Shown: positions 42,907 through 52,640 of the stretch, one piece after another
Numbering within the stretch: the stretch's first letter is position 1
How the letters are laid out: every line of letters starts with the position of its first letter
Origin: DATARH01 sp036489765
GTDB lineage: Bacteria; Pseudomonadota; Alphaproteobacteria; ATCC43930; CGMCC-115725
Reading direction: 5' to 3'
Length of the DNA: 64,000 nt
NCBI GenBank assembly: GCA_036489765.1
Contig: DASXFE010000021.1
Location: 1 to 64,000 of the forward strand
The notes under the pieces: generated by a model
What the model saw: only the letters and a program-made list of their open reading frames with translations
Told to the model about the DNA's origin: nothing
The model's database searches: none
Program-made: the position numbers and the translations under genes

Positions 42907-43767
42907 CTAAGGCGAAACGCTGACGAGTTCGATGGTGTTTTCGACGGTGCGCTCCGCGGCCGGGATGCTGGCAACCAGATGGGACCTCACGGCGACGCCG
43001 AGCTGGGGCGAAACCAGCGTCTCGCCTTCGGTCTGCTGCTGTCCCGCGTCCTTTGGCGTGGTCTTGACCGCGTACTTCTCCACCTGCCAATTGCCGGAGG
43101 GGAGGGTGATCCAGCCGCTGCCCGTGTGGTCGATCTCGACGGCGGTTGCCGCATGGGTCTGCTGCGCCGGGATTTTGCCGTTGCGCGAGGCCGACCGCTC
43201 GAAGCCCATGTCGCAGGTCAGGGCGGCTTGCGGCGCCGAGCCGAAGGGCAGCAGCGCATCGAGCGTCGCCAGGTCGCCGCAGTCGAGCGTGTTGATCGTG
43301 ACAAAGGCCGGGTCCGGGCCGAAATCGTATAGGTCGTACGCCTTGGGGTCGCGGCTCGAGGGGAACGGGAATTTTCGCAGGACCCCGAGGAAACGGTACA
43401 GCTTGAACGCGCTTTCCTTGGCGAGCGCATTGCCGGAATCGCCGTCGATCGGAACGGTCAGCAGATTGCCGTCCCAATGGGCGCCGGGGCTCGCCGCAGC
43501 GTCCTTGCACCCGAGATCGATTTTTCCCTCCGCGCAGCCGAGGATGACCGCGTTCGGCTTGATGATCCCTTCCGCCGTCTTCCCGTCCGATTTGGTGACG
43601 ATGTAGGTGTGAACGCTCCCCGCCGAGAACGTCTTGTCCGGGGTCTTCGTCGTGCTGACCAGACGATAGGTCAGCTTGGCGCCGACCGCGGGCACGGCGC
43701 GGATCTCGTCCGCCTGTGCGGTGCCGGCGGCGGCGAGCAGCGCCAGCCCGCAGGCAAGGCGGCGCAC
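42907..43767 (-). CDS. Secreted protein of unknown function
   Basis: A 286-residue exported protein. GTG at 43767 gives VRRLACGLALLAAAGTAQA as a Sec signal peptide with cleavage after AQA; the upstream open frame has no good start. The mature protein has several Cys (VILGCAEGKIDLGCKDAAAS, NTLDCGDLATL, ALTCDMG) suited to disulfides, and beta-rich segments. No family recognised. The start lies two bases after the DUF169 stop, implying translational coupling with that operon. Confidence 0.8.
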   Translation of the reverse strand: MRRLACGLALLAAAGTAQADEIRAVPAVGAKLTYRLVSTTKTPDKTFSAGSVHTYIVTKSDGKTAEGIIKPNAVILGCAEGKIDLGCKDAAASPGAHWDGNLLTVPIDGDSGNALAKESAFKLYRFLGVLRKFPFPSSRDPKAYDLYDFGPDPAFVTINTLDCGDLATLDALLPFGSAPQAALTCDMGFERSASRNGKIPAQQTHAATAVEIDHTGSGWITLPSGNWQVEKYAVKTTPKDAGQQQTEGETLVSPQLGVAVRSHLVASIPAAERTVENTIELVSVSP

Positions 43768-43769
43768 CG

Positions 43770-44546
43770 CTAGGCGCCGCGCCCGGGATAGCTGACGGCC
43801 ATTCCGGCCCGCACGTCCTGCTGGATGCCGTATTGCGGAAACGGGTATCTGAGGCCGTTTTTGCTCAGTGCATCCATTCCGGCGATCGCCTGCGGCAGAT
43901 AGTCGGGGGGCAAAGCCATCAGCATCTCGTCGTCGAGCACGCCGCCGTAGCGCCGCTCGGCAAAGCACGGGATCGAGAGGCTCGGCTCGCGCGTCTTGAG
44001 GGCGCGGCCCCAGCTATCGGCGCAGGCGCTCTCGCCGACGATGCCCCAGTCGAACTTCTTGTATCCTGCCCATTGCAGTCCGTTGATGAAGTACATCATC
44101 GCGCCGGGGGTCGCATAGAAGAGCGCGATGTCGGGCGGGTCGAGCCGGCCGCTCGCGAGCGGCGCTACCGCCATCGCCTCGTACTGCCCGTCGGCGACGC
44201 AATTCATCGCCGCCTGATGCGCGGTCGCATCTTCCTCGGTCGAGTACCAGACGCCGACCATGTGCTTCCCCGTCTTCCACTCCGGATCCTTGGCGTTGCC
44301 GAGCCCGATCACCGCACGGCACTGCGCGCCGACGAGGTTGTCGGCGGTGATCCCGACGGTCCAGCCGAGCCGCGACGCCTGGCCGACGACCTGGTCGAAG
44401 GTATGGATCGATTGCGGCCGGCGGATGCGCGGGATCGCCTCCATGTCTTCGCGCTTCTCGTAGAGCTTCATCGCAAACACGAACGAGCGCAGCTTCAAGA
44501 GGCGCTCGAGATCGGCGCTGAGCTTGGCGTAATCGAGGGTCGTCAT
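43770..44546 (-). CDS. DUF169-family protein
   Basis: A 258-residue soluble protein with DUF169 features: LERLLKLRSFVFAMKLYEKR, GTAQCR-like VGAQCRAVIGLG, LASGRLDPPDIALFYATPGA, MMYFINGLQWAGYKK and CADSWGRALKTREPSLSIPC. The family is uncharacterised; conserved Cys suggest a metal or redox role, as inference. It is downstream of the hexapeptide acyltransferase-like gene in the glnE operon and closely precedes the secreted gene. Confidence 0.88.
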   Translation of the reverse strand: MTTLDYAKLSADLERLLKLRSFVFAMKLYEKREDMEAIPRIRRPQSIHTFDQVVGQASRLGWTVGITADNLVGAQCRAVIGLGNAKDPEWKTGKHMVGVWYSTEEDATAHQAAMNCVADGQYEAMAVAPLASGRLDPPDIALFYATPGAMMYFINGLQWAGYKKFDWGIVGESACADSWGRALKTREPSLSIPCFAERRYGGVLDDEMLMALPPDYLPQAIAGMDALSKNGLRYPFPQYGIQQDVRAGMAVSYPGRGA

Positions 44547-44576
44547 CGGGCTCTCCGCGGTTCTCGGCGCATTGTG

Positions 44577-45098
44577 TCAGCCGCGCGACTGATCCACCAG
44601 CGTGAGGCGCGGCACGATCGTGCCGGGCTTGAGGATCGTCCCCGGCGACAGCACCGCGTTGGCGCCGATCCGGCAACGATCGCCGATCAGGGCGCCGAAT
44701 TTCGCGCGGCCGATGTCGGGCCGCTCGTTCCAGTGATTGGCGATCACGGCCCCGGCCTCCAGGTTCACGTCCGCGCCCAGGATCGAGTTGCCGACGAAGT
44801 TGAAATGCGCGAGCGCGCTCTCCGGCCCGATCAGGCTCGATTTGATCTCGACCCCCGGGCCGACGGTGACCCTCTCGCCGAGAACGACGCCGCCGCGCAG
44901 ATAGGCATGCGCCGCGACGAGGCAGCCCGCGCCGATCACCACCGGGGGTTTGATGACGGCGCCGGGCTCGACGATCGCGGCGGGATGGATGAAGTGGGTC
45001 AGCCGTTTCGCCAGCCCAGCCACCATCTCCCAGGGTTCGAGCCCTCGCGGGACGAACGGGAAGAGGTCGTAGAACCCGGCGACATGATCCTCGATCAT
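44577..45098 (-). CDS. Left-handed beta-helix (hexapeptide) protein
   Basis: A 173-residue protein dominated by hexapeptide turns: HFIHPAAIVEPGAVIKPPVV, IGAGCLVAAHAYLRGGVVLG, NLEAGAVIANHWNERPDIGR, and GANAVLSPGTILKPGTIVPR. Such proteins are usually O- or N-acyltransferases or gamma-carbonic-anhydrase-like. The catalytic His is not assignable. Its start overlaps the DUF455 gene stop as ATGA, so the two are coupled. Confidence 0.9.
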   Translation of the reverse strand: MIEDHVAGFYDLFPFVPRGLEPWEMVAGLAKRLTHFIHPAAIVEPGAVIKPPVVIGAGCLVAAHAYLRGGVVLGERVTVGPGVEIKSSLIGPESALAHFNFVGNSILGADVNLEAGAVIANHWNERPDIGRAKFGALIGDRCRIGANAVLSPGTILKPGTIVPRLTLVDQSRG

Positions 45099-45871
45099 CC
45101 GGCGAGCGGCTCGTAGTAGCGCGCCGGAAAGCCGGCCCGGTCGCGTGCGTCGCGGTTGAAGGGTGGCTTGACGTGGCCCTTGAAGTACCGTCGGACGCGG
45201 TCGTGGAACACGGTTTCCGGGTCGAGGCCGCGGTCGCGGCACAGGATGTCGAACCACCGGGCGCCGGCGGCGACGTGGTCGATCTCGTCGGCGTAAATGC
45301 GGTGAAGGATCGCGGCGCTGTCGAGGTCGCCGGCGCGTTCGAGGCGGCGGATCATCTCCGGCGTCACGTCGAGCCCGCGCGCCTCCAGCACCAGCGGCAC
45401 AACCGCCAGCCGCGCAAGGATGTCGTGCGCGGTCGCCGCCGCCGACTCCCACAGCCCGTCATGCGCCGGCAGGTCGCCATAATTCCCGCCGAGCGCCGCC
45501 AGACGTGTCGCGAGCAGCGCAAAATGCTCCGCCTCCTCGGCCGCGACCCCGATCCAATCGTCATAAAACGCCCGCGGCAACCCCGGAAACCGCGCGACGA
45601 TGTCCCATCCGAGATCGATCGCGTTCAATTCGATATGCGCGAGCGCATGCAGGAGGGCGATCCGGCCGTGCAGCGCCCCGAAGTTCCGGCGTCGCGGCAT
45701 TTCCTTTGGGTGGAGCAGCGGCGGGCGCGAAGGGCGGGCGGGACGTGGGGGCGGGGTTGCGGAGCCGATGCCTAGTGCCCGGGCGCGCCATTGCTCGGAG
45801 AGCGCGCGGCTGAGGCGGACTTTCTCACCAGGGTCAGCCGCCGTCAGTATCGATACCGCAGCCCGTGCCAC
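45095..45871 (-). CDS. DUF455-family ferritin-like protein
   Basis: A 258-residue four-helix protein with di-iron-like carboxylates: LHALAHIELNAIDLGWDIVA, WIGVAAEEAEHFALLATRLA, and LHRIYADEIDHVAAGARWFD. DUF455 relatives are predicted di-iron or MiaE-like proteins, not biochemically defined here. GTG 45871 is taken because it fits the homologous N-terminus; a hairpin repeat sits directly upstream and the ribosome site is poor. The unrelated upstream part of the open frame lies antisense to bcp. Confidence 0.85.
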   Translation of the reverse strand: MARAAVSILTAADPGEKVRLSRALSEQWRARALGIGSATPPPRPARPSRPPLLHPKEMPRRRNFGALHGRIALLHALAHIELNAIDLGWDIVARFPGLPRAFYDDWIGVAAEEAEHFALLATRLAALGGNYGDLPAHDGLWESAAATAHDILARLAVVPLVLEARGLDVTPEMIRRLERAGDLDSAAILHRIYADEIDHVAAGARWFDILCRDRGLDPETVFHDRVRRYFKGHVKPPFNRDARDRAGFPARYYEPLAG

Positions 45872-45872
45872 A

Positions 45873-45908
45873 CCCTCACCCGTCGCGTCGGCAACGGACG
45901 GGTGAGGG
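45873..45908. repeat. Stem-loop repeat at the DUF455 start
   Basis: CCCTCACCCG (45873-45882) pairs perfectly with CGGGTGAGGG (45899-45908), 10 bp with a 16-base loop. It ends two bases before the GTG of the DUF455 gene on the minus strand, where it could mask the ribosome site. The motif looks like a dispersed repeat. Confidence 0.6.
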
Positions 45909-45933
45909 CCCGTCGCGAGTTGCCGCCCGGAGG

Positions 45934-46398
45934 TCAGAGCGCGTTCGCCGCTTTCAGGACGTCGGCGACGTGGCCGTTGACCTTGACCTTGTGCCAGATG
46001 CCGCGGATGACGCCGTCCTTGTCGATGAGGAACGTGGCGCGCTCGATCCCCATGTATTTCCGGCCGTACATGCTCTTTTCGACCCAGGTGCCGTATTTCT
46101 CGCAGACCTCGCCGGTCGTGTCGGCGCCGAGGGTGAAGGGCAGTTCGTATTTCTTTTTGAACCGGTCGTGCGAGGCGACCGAATCCTTCGATACGCCGAT
46201 CACGGCGGCGCCGGTCGCGCTGTAGTCGGGTAGTGAATCGCGGAACCCGCAGGCCTCGGCGGTGCAGCCCGTGGTGTCGTCCTTCGGGTAGAAGTACAGC
46301 ACCACCGGCTTGCCCTTGAGGGCCGACAGGCTGACGCTGCCGCCACCGTCGGTGGGCATCGTGAAATCGGGGGCCTTGTCGCCGACATTGAGGGTCAT
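45934..46398 (-). CDS. bcp: Thiol peroxidase of the Bcp/PrxQ family
   Basis: A 154-residue one- or two-Cys peroxiredoxin reducing peroxides: KAPDFTMPTDGGGSVSLSAL, then the peroxidatic Cys in FYPKDDTTGCTAEACGFRD, with a second Cys five residues on, typical of PrxQ, and RATFLIDKDGVIRGIWHKVK. ATG 46398 overlaps the glnE stop as ATGA. Here both Cys codons are ordinary Cys, which contrasts with the UGA seen in the FrnE-like gene. Confidence 0.95.
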   Translation of the reverse strand: MTLNVGDKAPDFTMPTDGGGSVSLSALKGKPVVLYFYPKDDTTGCTAEACGFRDSLPDYSATGAAVIGVSKDSVASHDRFKKKYELPFTLGADTTGEVCEKYGTWVEKSMYGRKYMGIERATFLIDKDGVIRGIWHKVKVNGHVADVLKAANAL

Positions 46399-49397
46399 CG
46401 GGGCGCTTCTCCTGTCGCAGGTGCCGTTGCCAGTGCCGCACGTGCTTGTGTTCGGCGGGCTGGCCGCGCGACCAGCCGGTCGTACCAGTCGCGTCCGCGC
46501 GCACACGCCCCGGAGATTTCCGCCTCGAGCTGCGCGAAGTCAACCGCGCCGGCGCAGCGCGCCAGGGTCGCGCCGTGGAGGCCGGTCAGCTCCTTCGGCT
46601 CGGGGGCAACCTCGAACATCAGCGACAGGAGCGCCTGCACGTGCCGCAACAGCCGCACCGCCGCGCCGACCTCCTGCGCCGCGCGCGGCGGCAGGGCGCC
46701 CGCCTCGCCGAGCGCGTCGATCGCCGCGGCGATCCCCCGCGGCGCGATCTGCGGTGCCCCGCGCAGGATCAGGTATTGCACCAGGAACTCGATATCGACG
46801 AGCCCGCCGCGTCGGTTACGCAGGTCCCATGGGGTCGGGCGCGGGTGCTGCCCGGCGACCCGGCGGCGCATGTCGGCGACATCGGCGACCAGCCGGCGCC
46901 GGTCGCGGGGTCGGGAGAGCGCCGCCGCGATCACGGCCCTCACCGGCGCGAACAGCCGCTCGTCGCCGGCGACCGGGCGGGCCCGAGTCAGCGCCATGTG
47001 CTCCCATGTCCAGGCCTCTTCGCGCTGGTAATGCGCAAAGGTCTCGATCGTCGTCGCGATCGGTCCGCTCTCGCCCGAGGGGCGCAGCCGCATGTCGACC
47101 TCGTAGAGCCGTCCCTCGGCGGTTGGCACGGTGATCGCGCTGATCACCCGCTGGCCGAGCCGGCCGTAATAGGTCGACGGCGCCAGCGGCCGCGCGCCGT
47201 CCGACTGGTCGGCGGCGCCGGTCACGTCGTAGACGAGGATCAGGTCGAGATCGGAAGACAGGCTCATCTCGCGGCTGCCGAGCCGGCCCATCGCGATCAC
47301 GGCGAAGCCGCCGCCGGCGATCCGCCCGTGCTGGCGCGCGAAATCGTCGGCGACCGCCGGCACCAGCGCCGCGAGGACGGTCTCGGCGATATCGGCGAGG
47401 ACCGCGCCGGTCCGCTCGCCGTCGAGGTCGCGGCGCAACAGTTGCACCCCGACCTGGAACCGGCGCTCGTTCGACCAGCGGCGCAGCAGGTCGAGCGTCG
47501 CCTCGAAATCCCGCGCGCCGGCCAGCATCGCGGCAAGGTCGGCGGCAAGCCCGCCACGGTCGGGCAGCGGCGCCGAAAACTCGGTCGTCAGCACCGCGTC
47601 GAGGAGCGCGGGGCGCCCGGCCAGGTCGTCGGCGAGGCGCGGCGCCTCGGCCATGATGTCCGCGACCAGCGTGAGGAGCCCCGGGTTTTGCTTGAAGAGG
47701 GAAAAGAGCTGCACCCCCGCCGGCAGGTGCGACAGGAACCGCTCGAACCGGGCGAGCGCCGCATCCGGCGCCGCGGTTGCACCAAAGATGCGCAAAAGCT
47801 CGGGAACCAGCTCGGTCAGGATCTCGCGGGCGCGCTCGCTGCGGGTTGCCCGCATCCGCCCGTGGTGCCAGTCGCGCACGGTCGCGGCGACACGGGGCGG
47901 GTCGGCGAACCCGAGCCGGCCGAGCGTCGCCAGGGTTTCCGGATCGTCGTCGGCGCCGGTGAAGACGAGGTTGCCGCCGGGGCCGGCGAGCGTCGGCGCT
48001 TCCTCGAACAGGTCCGCGTAGTGCCGCTCGACCGACACGAGCGTCTCGCGCAACTCGCCGACGAACGTTTCGCTGTCGTCGTAGCCGAGAAACAGCGCGA
48101 GATGGCGGATACCGTCGCGATCCGCCGGCAGCCGGTGGGTCTGCGCATCGTCGACCATCTGCAGCCGGTGCTCGACGCGGCGGAGGAAGCGGTAATCCGC
48201 GGTCAGGCGCTCGGCGGTCGCCCGGTCGATCCGGTTGGTGTCGGCGAGCGCCGCCAGGGCAGGGACGGTTTCCCGCCTGCGCAACTCGCGGATCCGCCCG
48301 CCCCAGATCAGCTGCTGGGTCTGGGCGAAGAACTCGACCTCGCGGATGCCGCCGCGACCCAGCTTGATGTCGTGCCCCTCGATCGCGATCCGGCCGGCAC
48401 CGCGATGTGCGTCGATCTGCCGCTTGATCGAGTGGATGTCGGCGAGCGCGTGGAAATCGAGGCTTTTGCGCCAGACGAAGGGCTGCAATTCGGTGAGAAA
48501 GCGCTCGCCGGCCGGGATGTCGCCGGCGATCGGCCGCGCCTTGATCATCGCGGCGCGTTCCCAGTTCTGCCCGACGCTTTCGTAATAGGCGAGCGCCGCG
48601 GCCACCGACATCGCGAGCGGCGTCGAGCGCGGGTCGGGGCGGAGGCGGAGATCGGTGCGGAAGACATAGCCGTCGCCGGTGCGCTCGTCGACGATCCGCA
48701 CCAGCTCGCGGGCGAGGCGGGTGAAAAAAGTCTGCGCACCGTCGCGGTCGCGAAGCGGCGCCCGCGCCGCGTCGAACAGGAGGACCAGGTCGATATCGCT
48801 TGAATAATTGAGCTCGCCGGCGCCGAGCTTTCCCATCGCCAGGACGAAGAAGCCGCAATCGCGCTCGGGATCGTCGGGGTCTGCGAGGGCCATCGCCCCC
48901 GATCCGCCTGCCTCGCGAAACAGATCCCGGAGTGCCGCACCCAGAGCCGCCTCGGCGAATCCGCTTAGCGCCGCCATCTGGCGTTCGAGCGGCCACGCGC
49001 CCGCCAGCTCGGCGACGGCGGCGAGCAAGGCCGTGCGGCGCTTGGCGATCCGCAGCCGCTGCATCAGTTCCGCCCGATTTTCGCCGTGGTTGTATGCAAG
49101 CGTGGTATCGAGGATGCGGCCGAAGAGGGGATCGGCGCCGTGCTCGACGAGCTGGGTCAGGAAGTTCCATTCCGCGACCGCGACGCCGCTGAGGAAGGGG
49201 CTGTTGCCAAAAATCGCCGCCAGCAGCCGCCCGCCAACCGGGGTCGCGCTCCAATCGCGCGCACGGGCGGCGGCAGCTTGATCGGGGGCGGCGGCAAGCG
49301 CCTCGTCCCAGGCGGCGAGGCCGATTTCGTGGCGGCGCGCATCGGCAGGACGCGGCAGCGCCCGGCTATCGGGGGAGAGGTTCGATAACAATTTCAT
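46395..49397 (-). CDS. glnE: Glutamine synthetase adenylyltransferase/deadenylase
   Basis: A 1000-residue bifunctional regulator of GlnA. N-terminal adenylyl-removase nucleotidyltransferase domain (GKLGAGELNYSSDIDLVLLF), linker with a GlnD-type regulatory half, and C-terminal adenylyltransferase domain (GRLGSREMSLSSDLDLILVY), each with an SxD-x-D metal motif. It responds to PII/GlnB in nitrogen control. ATG start at 49397; divergent from the AsmA-like gene. Its stop overlaps bcp. Length is usual. Confidence 0.97.
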   Translation of the reverse strand: MKLLSNLSPDSRALPRPADARRHEIGLAAWDEALAAAPDQAAAARARDWSATPVGGRLLAAIFGNSPFLSGVAVAEWNFLTQLVEHGADPLFGRILDTTLAYNHGENRAELMQRLRIAKRRTALLAAVAELAGAWPLERQMAALSGFAEAALGAALRDLFREAGGSGAMALADPDDPERDCGFFVLAMGKLGAGELNYSSDIDLVLLFDAARAPLRDRDGAQTFFTRLARELVRIVDERTGDGYVFRTDLRLRPDPRSTPLAMSVAAALAYYESVGQNWERAAMIKARPIAGDIPAGERFLTELQPFVWRKSLDFHALADIHSIKRQIDAHRGAGRIAIEGHDIKLGRGGIREVEFFAQTQQLIWGGRIRELRRRETVPALAALADTNRIDRATAERLTADYRFLRRVEHRLQMVDDAQTHRLPADRDGIRHLALFLGYDDSETFVGELRETLVSVERHYADLFEEAPTLAGPGGNLVFTGADDDPETLATLGRLGFADPPRVAATVRDWHHGRMRATRSERAREILTELVPELLRIFGATAAPDAALARFERFLSHLPAGVQLFSLFKQNPGLLTLVADIMAEAPRLADDLAGRPALLDAVLTTEFSAPLPDRGGLAADLAAMLAGARDFEATLDLLRRWSNERRFQVGVQLLRRDLDGERTGAVLADIAETVLAALVPAVADDFARQHGRIAGGGFAVIAMGRLGSREMSLSSDLDLILVYDVTGAADQSDGARPLAPSTYYGRLGQRVISAITVPTAEGRLYEVDMRLRPSGESGPIATTIETFAHYQREEAWTWEHMALTRARPVAGDERLFAPVRAVIAAALSRPRDRRRLVADVADMRRRVAGQHPRPTPWDLRNRRGGLVDIEFLVQYLILRGAPQIAPRGIAAAIDALGEAGALPPRAAQEVGAAVRLLRHVQALLSLMFEVAPEPKELTGLHGATLARCAGAVDFAQLEAEISGACARGRDWYDRLVARPARRTQARAALATAPATGEAPR

Positions 49398-49534
49398 CGC
49401 GCGGCACCGATGAGGACGGCGACCTTGGCGCGCCCACCGGCCGCGATCAAGCCCCGCCGGAACCGATATCGCCGCCGCGCGGTTGGCGCGCCCGCCATGC
49501 GGCCCGGCATGTCGGCCGTCACGCGCATAGGCTC

Positions 49535-52500
49535 TTGCACTGGCTCGGAGGGATCGCCGCGATCCTCATTCTGATCATCGGGGTCGGGGCTTGGCGGCTG
49601 ATGCAGGGTCCGGTCGAGCTCGATTGGGCCTTGCCGTATGTGCAGGCCGGGTTCGACCGCGCCGGGCTCGGGGTCACGGTGTCGATGTCGGCCGTGCGGG
49701 TCGGGATCGACCGGGCGAGCCGCCAGCTCGACCTTGGCGTCGAGGATGTTCGCCTCTATTCGCCGTCTGGGCAACGCCTGGCGAGTTTCCCCGAGATGGC
49801 GGCGAGCTTCAGCCTCGGCGCGCTGATCCGCGGGCGGCTGGCGCCGACGCGGCTCACGGTCGAGCGCCCCGATGTGGCGCTCTCGCGCGACAAGGCCGGC
49901 GTGTTCAGCTTTCGCGTCGGCGACGCCGGCACCGCGAACGGGCTCGACATCCTCGCGGCGCTGATCGGCCCGGCCGTGCCCGGTACGCCGAGCGGCCAGC
50001 TTCGCCGCCTCAACGTTCGCGATGCCAGGCTGACCGTGGATGACGACATGGCCGGCCGGCGCTGGCAGGCCGCGCATCTCGACGCCGGGATCTTCCGCGA
50101 CGAGGCGGGCAGTGACGGCGATCTGTCGGTGGCGGTGACGCTCGGTGCCGACACGTCCGAGCTGCACGTGACCTATCGTTACGCCGCTGCGCGCCGCAAG
50201 CTCGATCTCAGCGCCTCCGCCGACCGGGTGGATCCGATGGCACTGGCGCCCTTGCTGCCCGGCCTCGCGCCGCTCGCGAACTTGCACGTTCCGGTATCCG
50301 GCTCGGTCGAAAGCCAGTTCGATTTCGACGAGGCAAAGTTCGAGGGGCTGCGGGTCGATCTCGACTTTGGCGCCGGCTGGGTCGATACCGCGCAATTCGC
50401 CGGCGGCAAGCTGTCGTTCGGCGCCGGCGAAATCCACGCCGTCTATGCCCCGGAACAGCGGCGCCTCCGGCTCGACAAGCTCGCGCTCGATCTCGGCGGC
50501 GGGGCAAAGGCGACCATGGAGGGGCACGTCGACGGCGTCACCCGCGGGCTGGTCGCGGCGGAGGGCGACGCGCCGGCGGTCCTGCCGGGCCGCTTCGATA
50601 TCGAGGTGAGCAACCTGCCGGTGGCGCGGCTCGGCGCGTTGTGGCCGATGGGCATCAGTCGCGATGGGCGCAAGTGGGTCATCGAGAATCTCCATGACGG
50701 CGTCGTCGGCGAGGCGTCCGCCCGAATCGACGTCGCGCTCGACCCGCAGCACGGCACCGCCGATATCGGCAGTCTCCGCGGCAAGTTCCGCTATCGCGAC
50801 CTCACCATCAACTATCTCGACGGGCTGCCGCATCTGCAGGGTGTCGGCGGCACCGCGACCGCCACCGAGAAAGAGCTCGACTTCAGCCCCGACAGCGGGC
50901 AGGTCAAAGGCATCAAATTGACCGGCGGCACGGTTAGGATCACCGGGCTCGACGAGCGCGACCAGGATGCGACGATCGACGCCGCGATCGCCGGGCCGCT
51001 GCGCGATGCGCTCGAGATCATCGATTCGAAGCCGCTGCATTACGCCCATGCCGCCGGGATCGACCCGGCTGCGATCGGCGGCAAGGCCGACGGGCGCTTG
51101 CATTTCAAATTCCCGTTGGAGAATGGGCTTAAATTCAGCGATGTCGACTATGCCGCAAAGGCGACGCTGACCGGCGCTTCCGTCGCCCGGGTCGCACTCG
51201 GGCGAAACCTCACCGACGCCGCCCTCGCGCTCGATCTGTCGCGGACCGGCGTCCAGCTCAAGGGCGACGCGCGTTTCGACCGCATCCCGACGGCGGTCGA
51301 AGCGACTCTCGCTTTCGATCCGAAGGCCGAACCGCATGCCGTCTATCGCGCCAGCATGACGCTCGACGATGCGGCGCGGCAGCGGCTCGATCCCGATTTT
51401 TCCGCCGAGCGCATTTCGGGTCCGATCCCGGTCGGGCTGACCTATTCCGTCCGCGACGCCGGCCATGGCGCCGCCGAGCTGACCGCCGATCTCCGCGCCG
51501 CGCGCCTTGCCGTCGCCGAGGCCGGATGGGAAAAGCCCGCCGGCCAGCCAGGTGTCGCGGGGATCGATTTCGACCTGAACCACGACGCGGTGTCCGGCCC
51601 CCTCAAGGTGGCCGTATCGGCGCACGGCCTCGACGGGCGTTTCGCGATCGCGCTGTCGCCCGATCGCGAGGAGACGACGCGGGTCGACATTGCGCGCCTC
51701 ACCGTTGGCGACGACGATTTCGCGGGCTCGGTGATGCGCCGCGGCCCCGGCTGGCATGCCGACATCACCGGCCGCCAGATCGATCTGCACCCGCTGCTGC
51801 GGCACGTCCTGGTGAGCGGCAAGGAGAGCGGGGGATCGCCGCTGTCGATCTCCGCCCGGCTCGCTCGCGTCGTGCTCGGACCGGGCCGCGCCGTGCAAAA
51901 CGTCTCGGCGGAACTCAGCCGCGCCGACGGTGCCTGGCAGACGATGCGGGTCGACGCCGCTTATGCCACTGGCAGGCACATCGCCTTCCGTCTCGGCGGC
52001 ACGGCCGGCCCGCGTCGGATCTTGATCAGCTCCGACGATCTCGGCTCTGCGCTAAGGCTGTTCGATGTCGTCGACAACGTCGCCGGCGGCAAGATGCTGG
52101 TGTCGGGCCGTCTCATAGACGAAAACGGCAAGCCCGCGCTGCATGCGGAGATCACAGGATCGGACTATACGGTCAATCGCGCATCGGTTTTCGCCCAGAT
52201 GCTGTCGGTCCCCTCGGCGACCGGCCTGACGAGCATGCTGTCGGGGTCGGGCATCCCGTTCGCCAATCTGCGCGGCAACTTCACCTATACCGACGACAAG
52301 GTCATGCTCGACCACTTCATGGCGTCGGGGGAGTCGCTCGGAATCAGTGTCGGCGGCTCGGTCGACCTGGCGCGCGGCACGCTCGATCTCACCGGCACGG
52401 TCGCCCCGGCGCATCTGATCAATTCAGTCCTGGGCAAGGTCCCGGTGGTCGGCTCCCTGCTGATGGGCGGCGAGGGACAAAGCCTTTTCGCGGCGAATTA

Positions 52501-52639
52501 CGAGCTGAGCGGGTCGCTCGACGACCCCGGCGTCTCGGTCAACCCGTTGAGCGCGCTCGCACCGGGCGTGCTGCGCCGTCTGTTCGCCGCGCCCGATTTC
52601 AGCGGCGGCGAGCTGCCGCCGCAACCGACGCCGAACTAG
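49535..52639 (+). CDS. AsmA/YhdP-like membrane-anchored protein
   Basis: A 1034-residue protein with one N-terminal membrane span (IAAILILIIGVGAWRLMQGP) and a long, beta-rich periplasmic region typical of AsmA/YhdP proteins, bridge-like lipid-transport candidates. C-terminal sections contain LTGTVAPAHLINSVLGKVPV and VNPLSALAPGVLRRLFAAPD, like the AsmA C-terminal domain. TTG 49535 is the first usable start; the frame continues open upstream toward glnE without an ATG, so the N-terminus may be longer. Convergent with tyrS one base apart. Confidence 0.88.
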   Translation: MHWLGGIAAILILIIGVGAWRLMQGPVELDWALPYVQAGFDRAGLGVTVSMSAVRVGIDRASRQLDLGVEDVRLYSPSGQRLASFPEMAASFSLGALIRGRLAPTRLTVERPDVALSRDKAGVFSFRVGDAGTANGLDILAALIGPAVPGTPSGQLRRLNVRDARLTVDDDMAGRRWQAAHLDAGIFRDEAGSDGDLSVAVTLGADTSELHVTYRYAAARRKLDLSASADRVDPMALAPLLPGLAPLANLHVPVSGSVESQFDFDEAKFEGLRVDLDFGAGWVDTAQFAGGKLSFGAGEIHAVYAPEQRRLRLDKLALDLGGGAKATMEGHVDGVTRGLVAAEGDAPAVLPGRFDIEVSNLPVARLGALWPMGISRDGRKWVIENLHDGVVGEASARIDVALDPQHGTADIGSLRGKFRYRDLTINYLDGLPHLQGVGGTATATEKELDFSPDSGQVKGIKLTGGTVRITGLDERDQDATIDAAIAGPLRDALEIIDSKPLHYAHAAGIDPAAIGGKADGRLHFKFPLENGLKFSDVDYAAKATLTGASVARVALGRNLTDAALALDLSRTGVQLKGDARFDRIPTAVEATLAFDPKAEPHAVYRASMTLDDAARQRLDPDFSAERISGPIPVGLTYSVRDAGHGAAELTADLRAARLAVAEAGWEKPAGQPGVAGIDFDLNHDAVSGPLKVAVSAHGLDGRFAIALSPDREETTRVDIARLTVGDDDFAGSVMRRGPGWHADITGRQIDLHPLLRHVLVSGKESGGSPLSISARLARVVLGPGRAVQNVSAELSRADGAWQTMRVDAAYATGRHIAFRLGGTAGPRRILISSDDLGSALRLFDVVDNVAGGKMLVSGRLIDENGKPALHAEITGSDYTVNRASVFAQMLSVPSATGLTSMLSGSGIPFANLRGNFTYTDDKVMLDHFMASGESLGISVGGSVDLARGTLDLTGTVAPAHLINSVLGKVPVVGSLLMGGEGQSLFAANYELSGSLDDPGVSVNPLSALAPGVLRRLFAAPDFSGGELPPQPTPN

Positions 52640-52640
52640 G

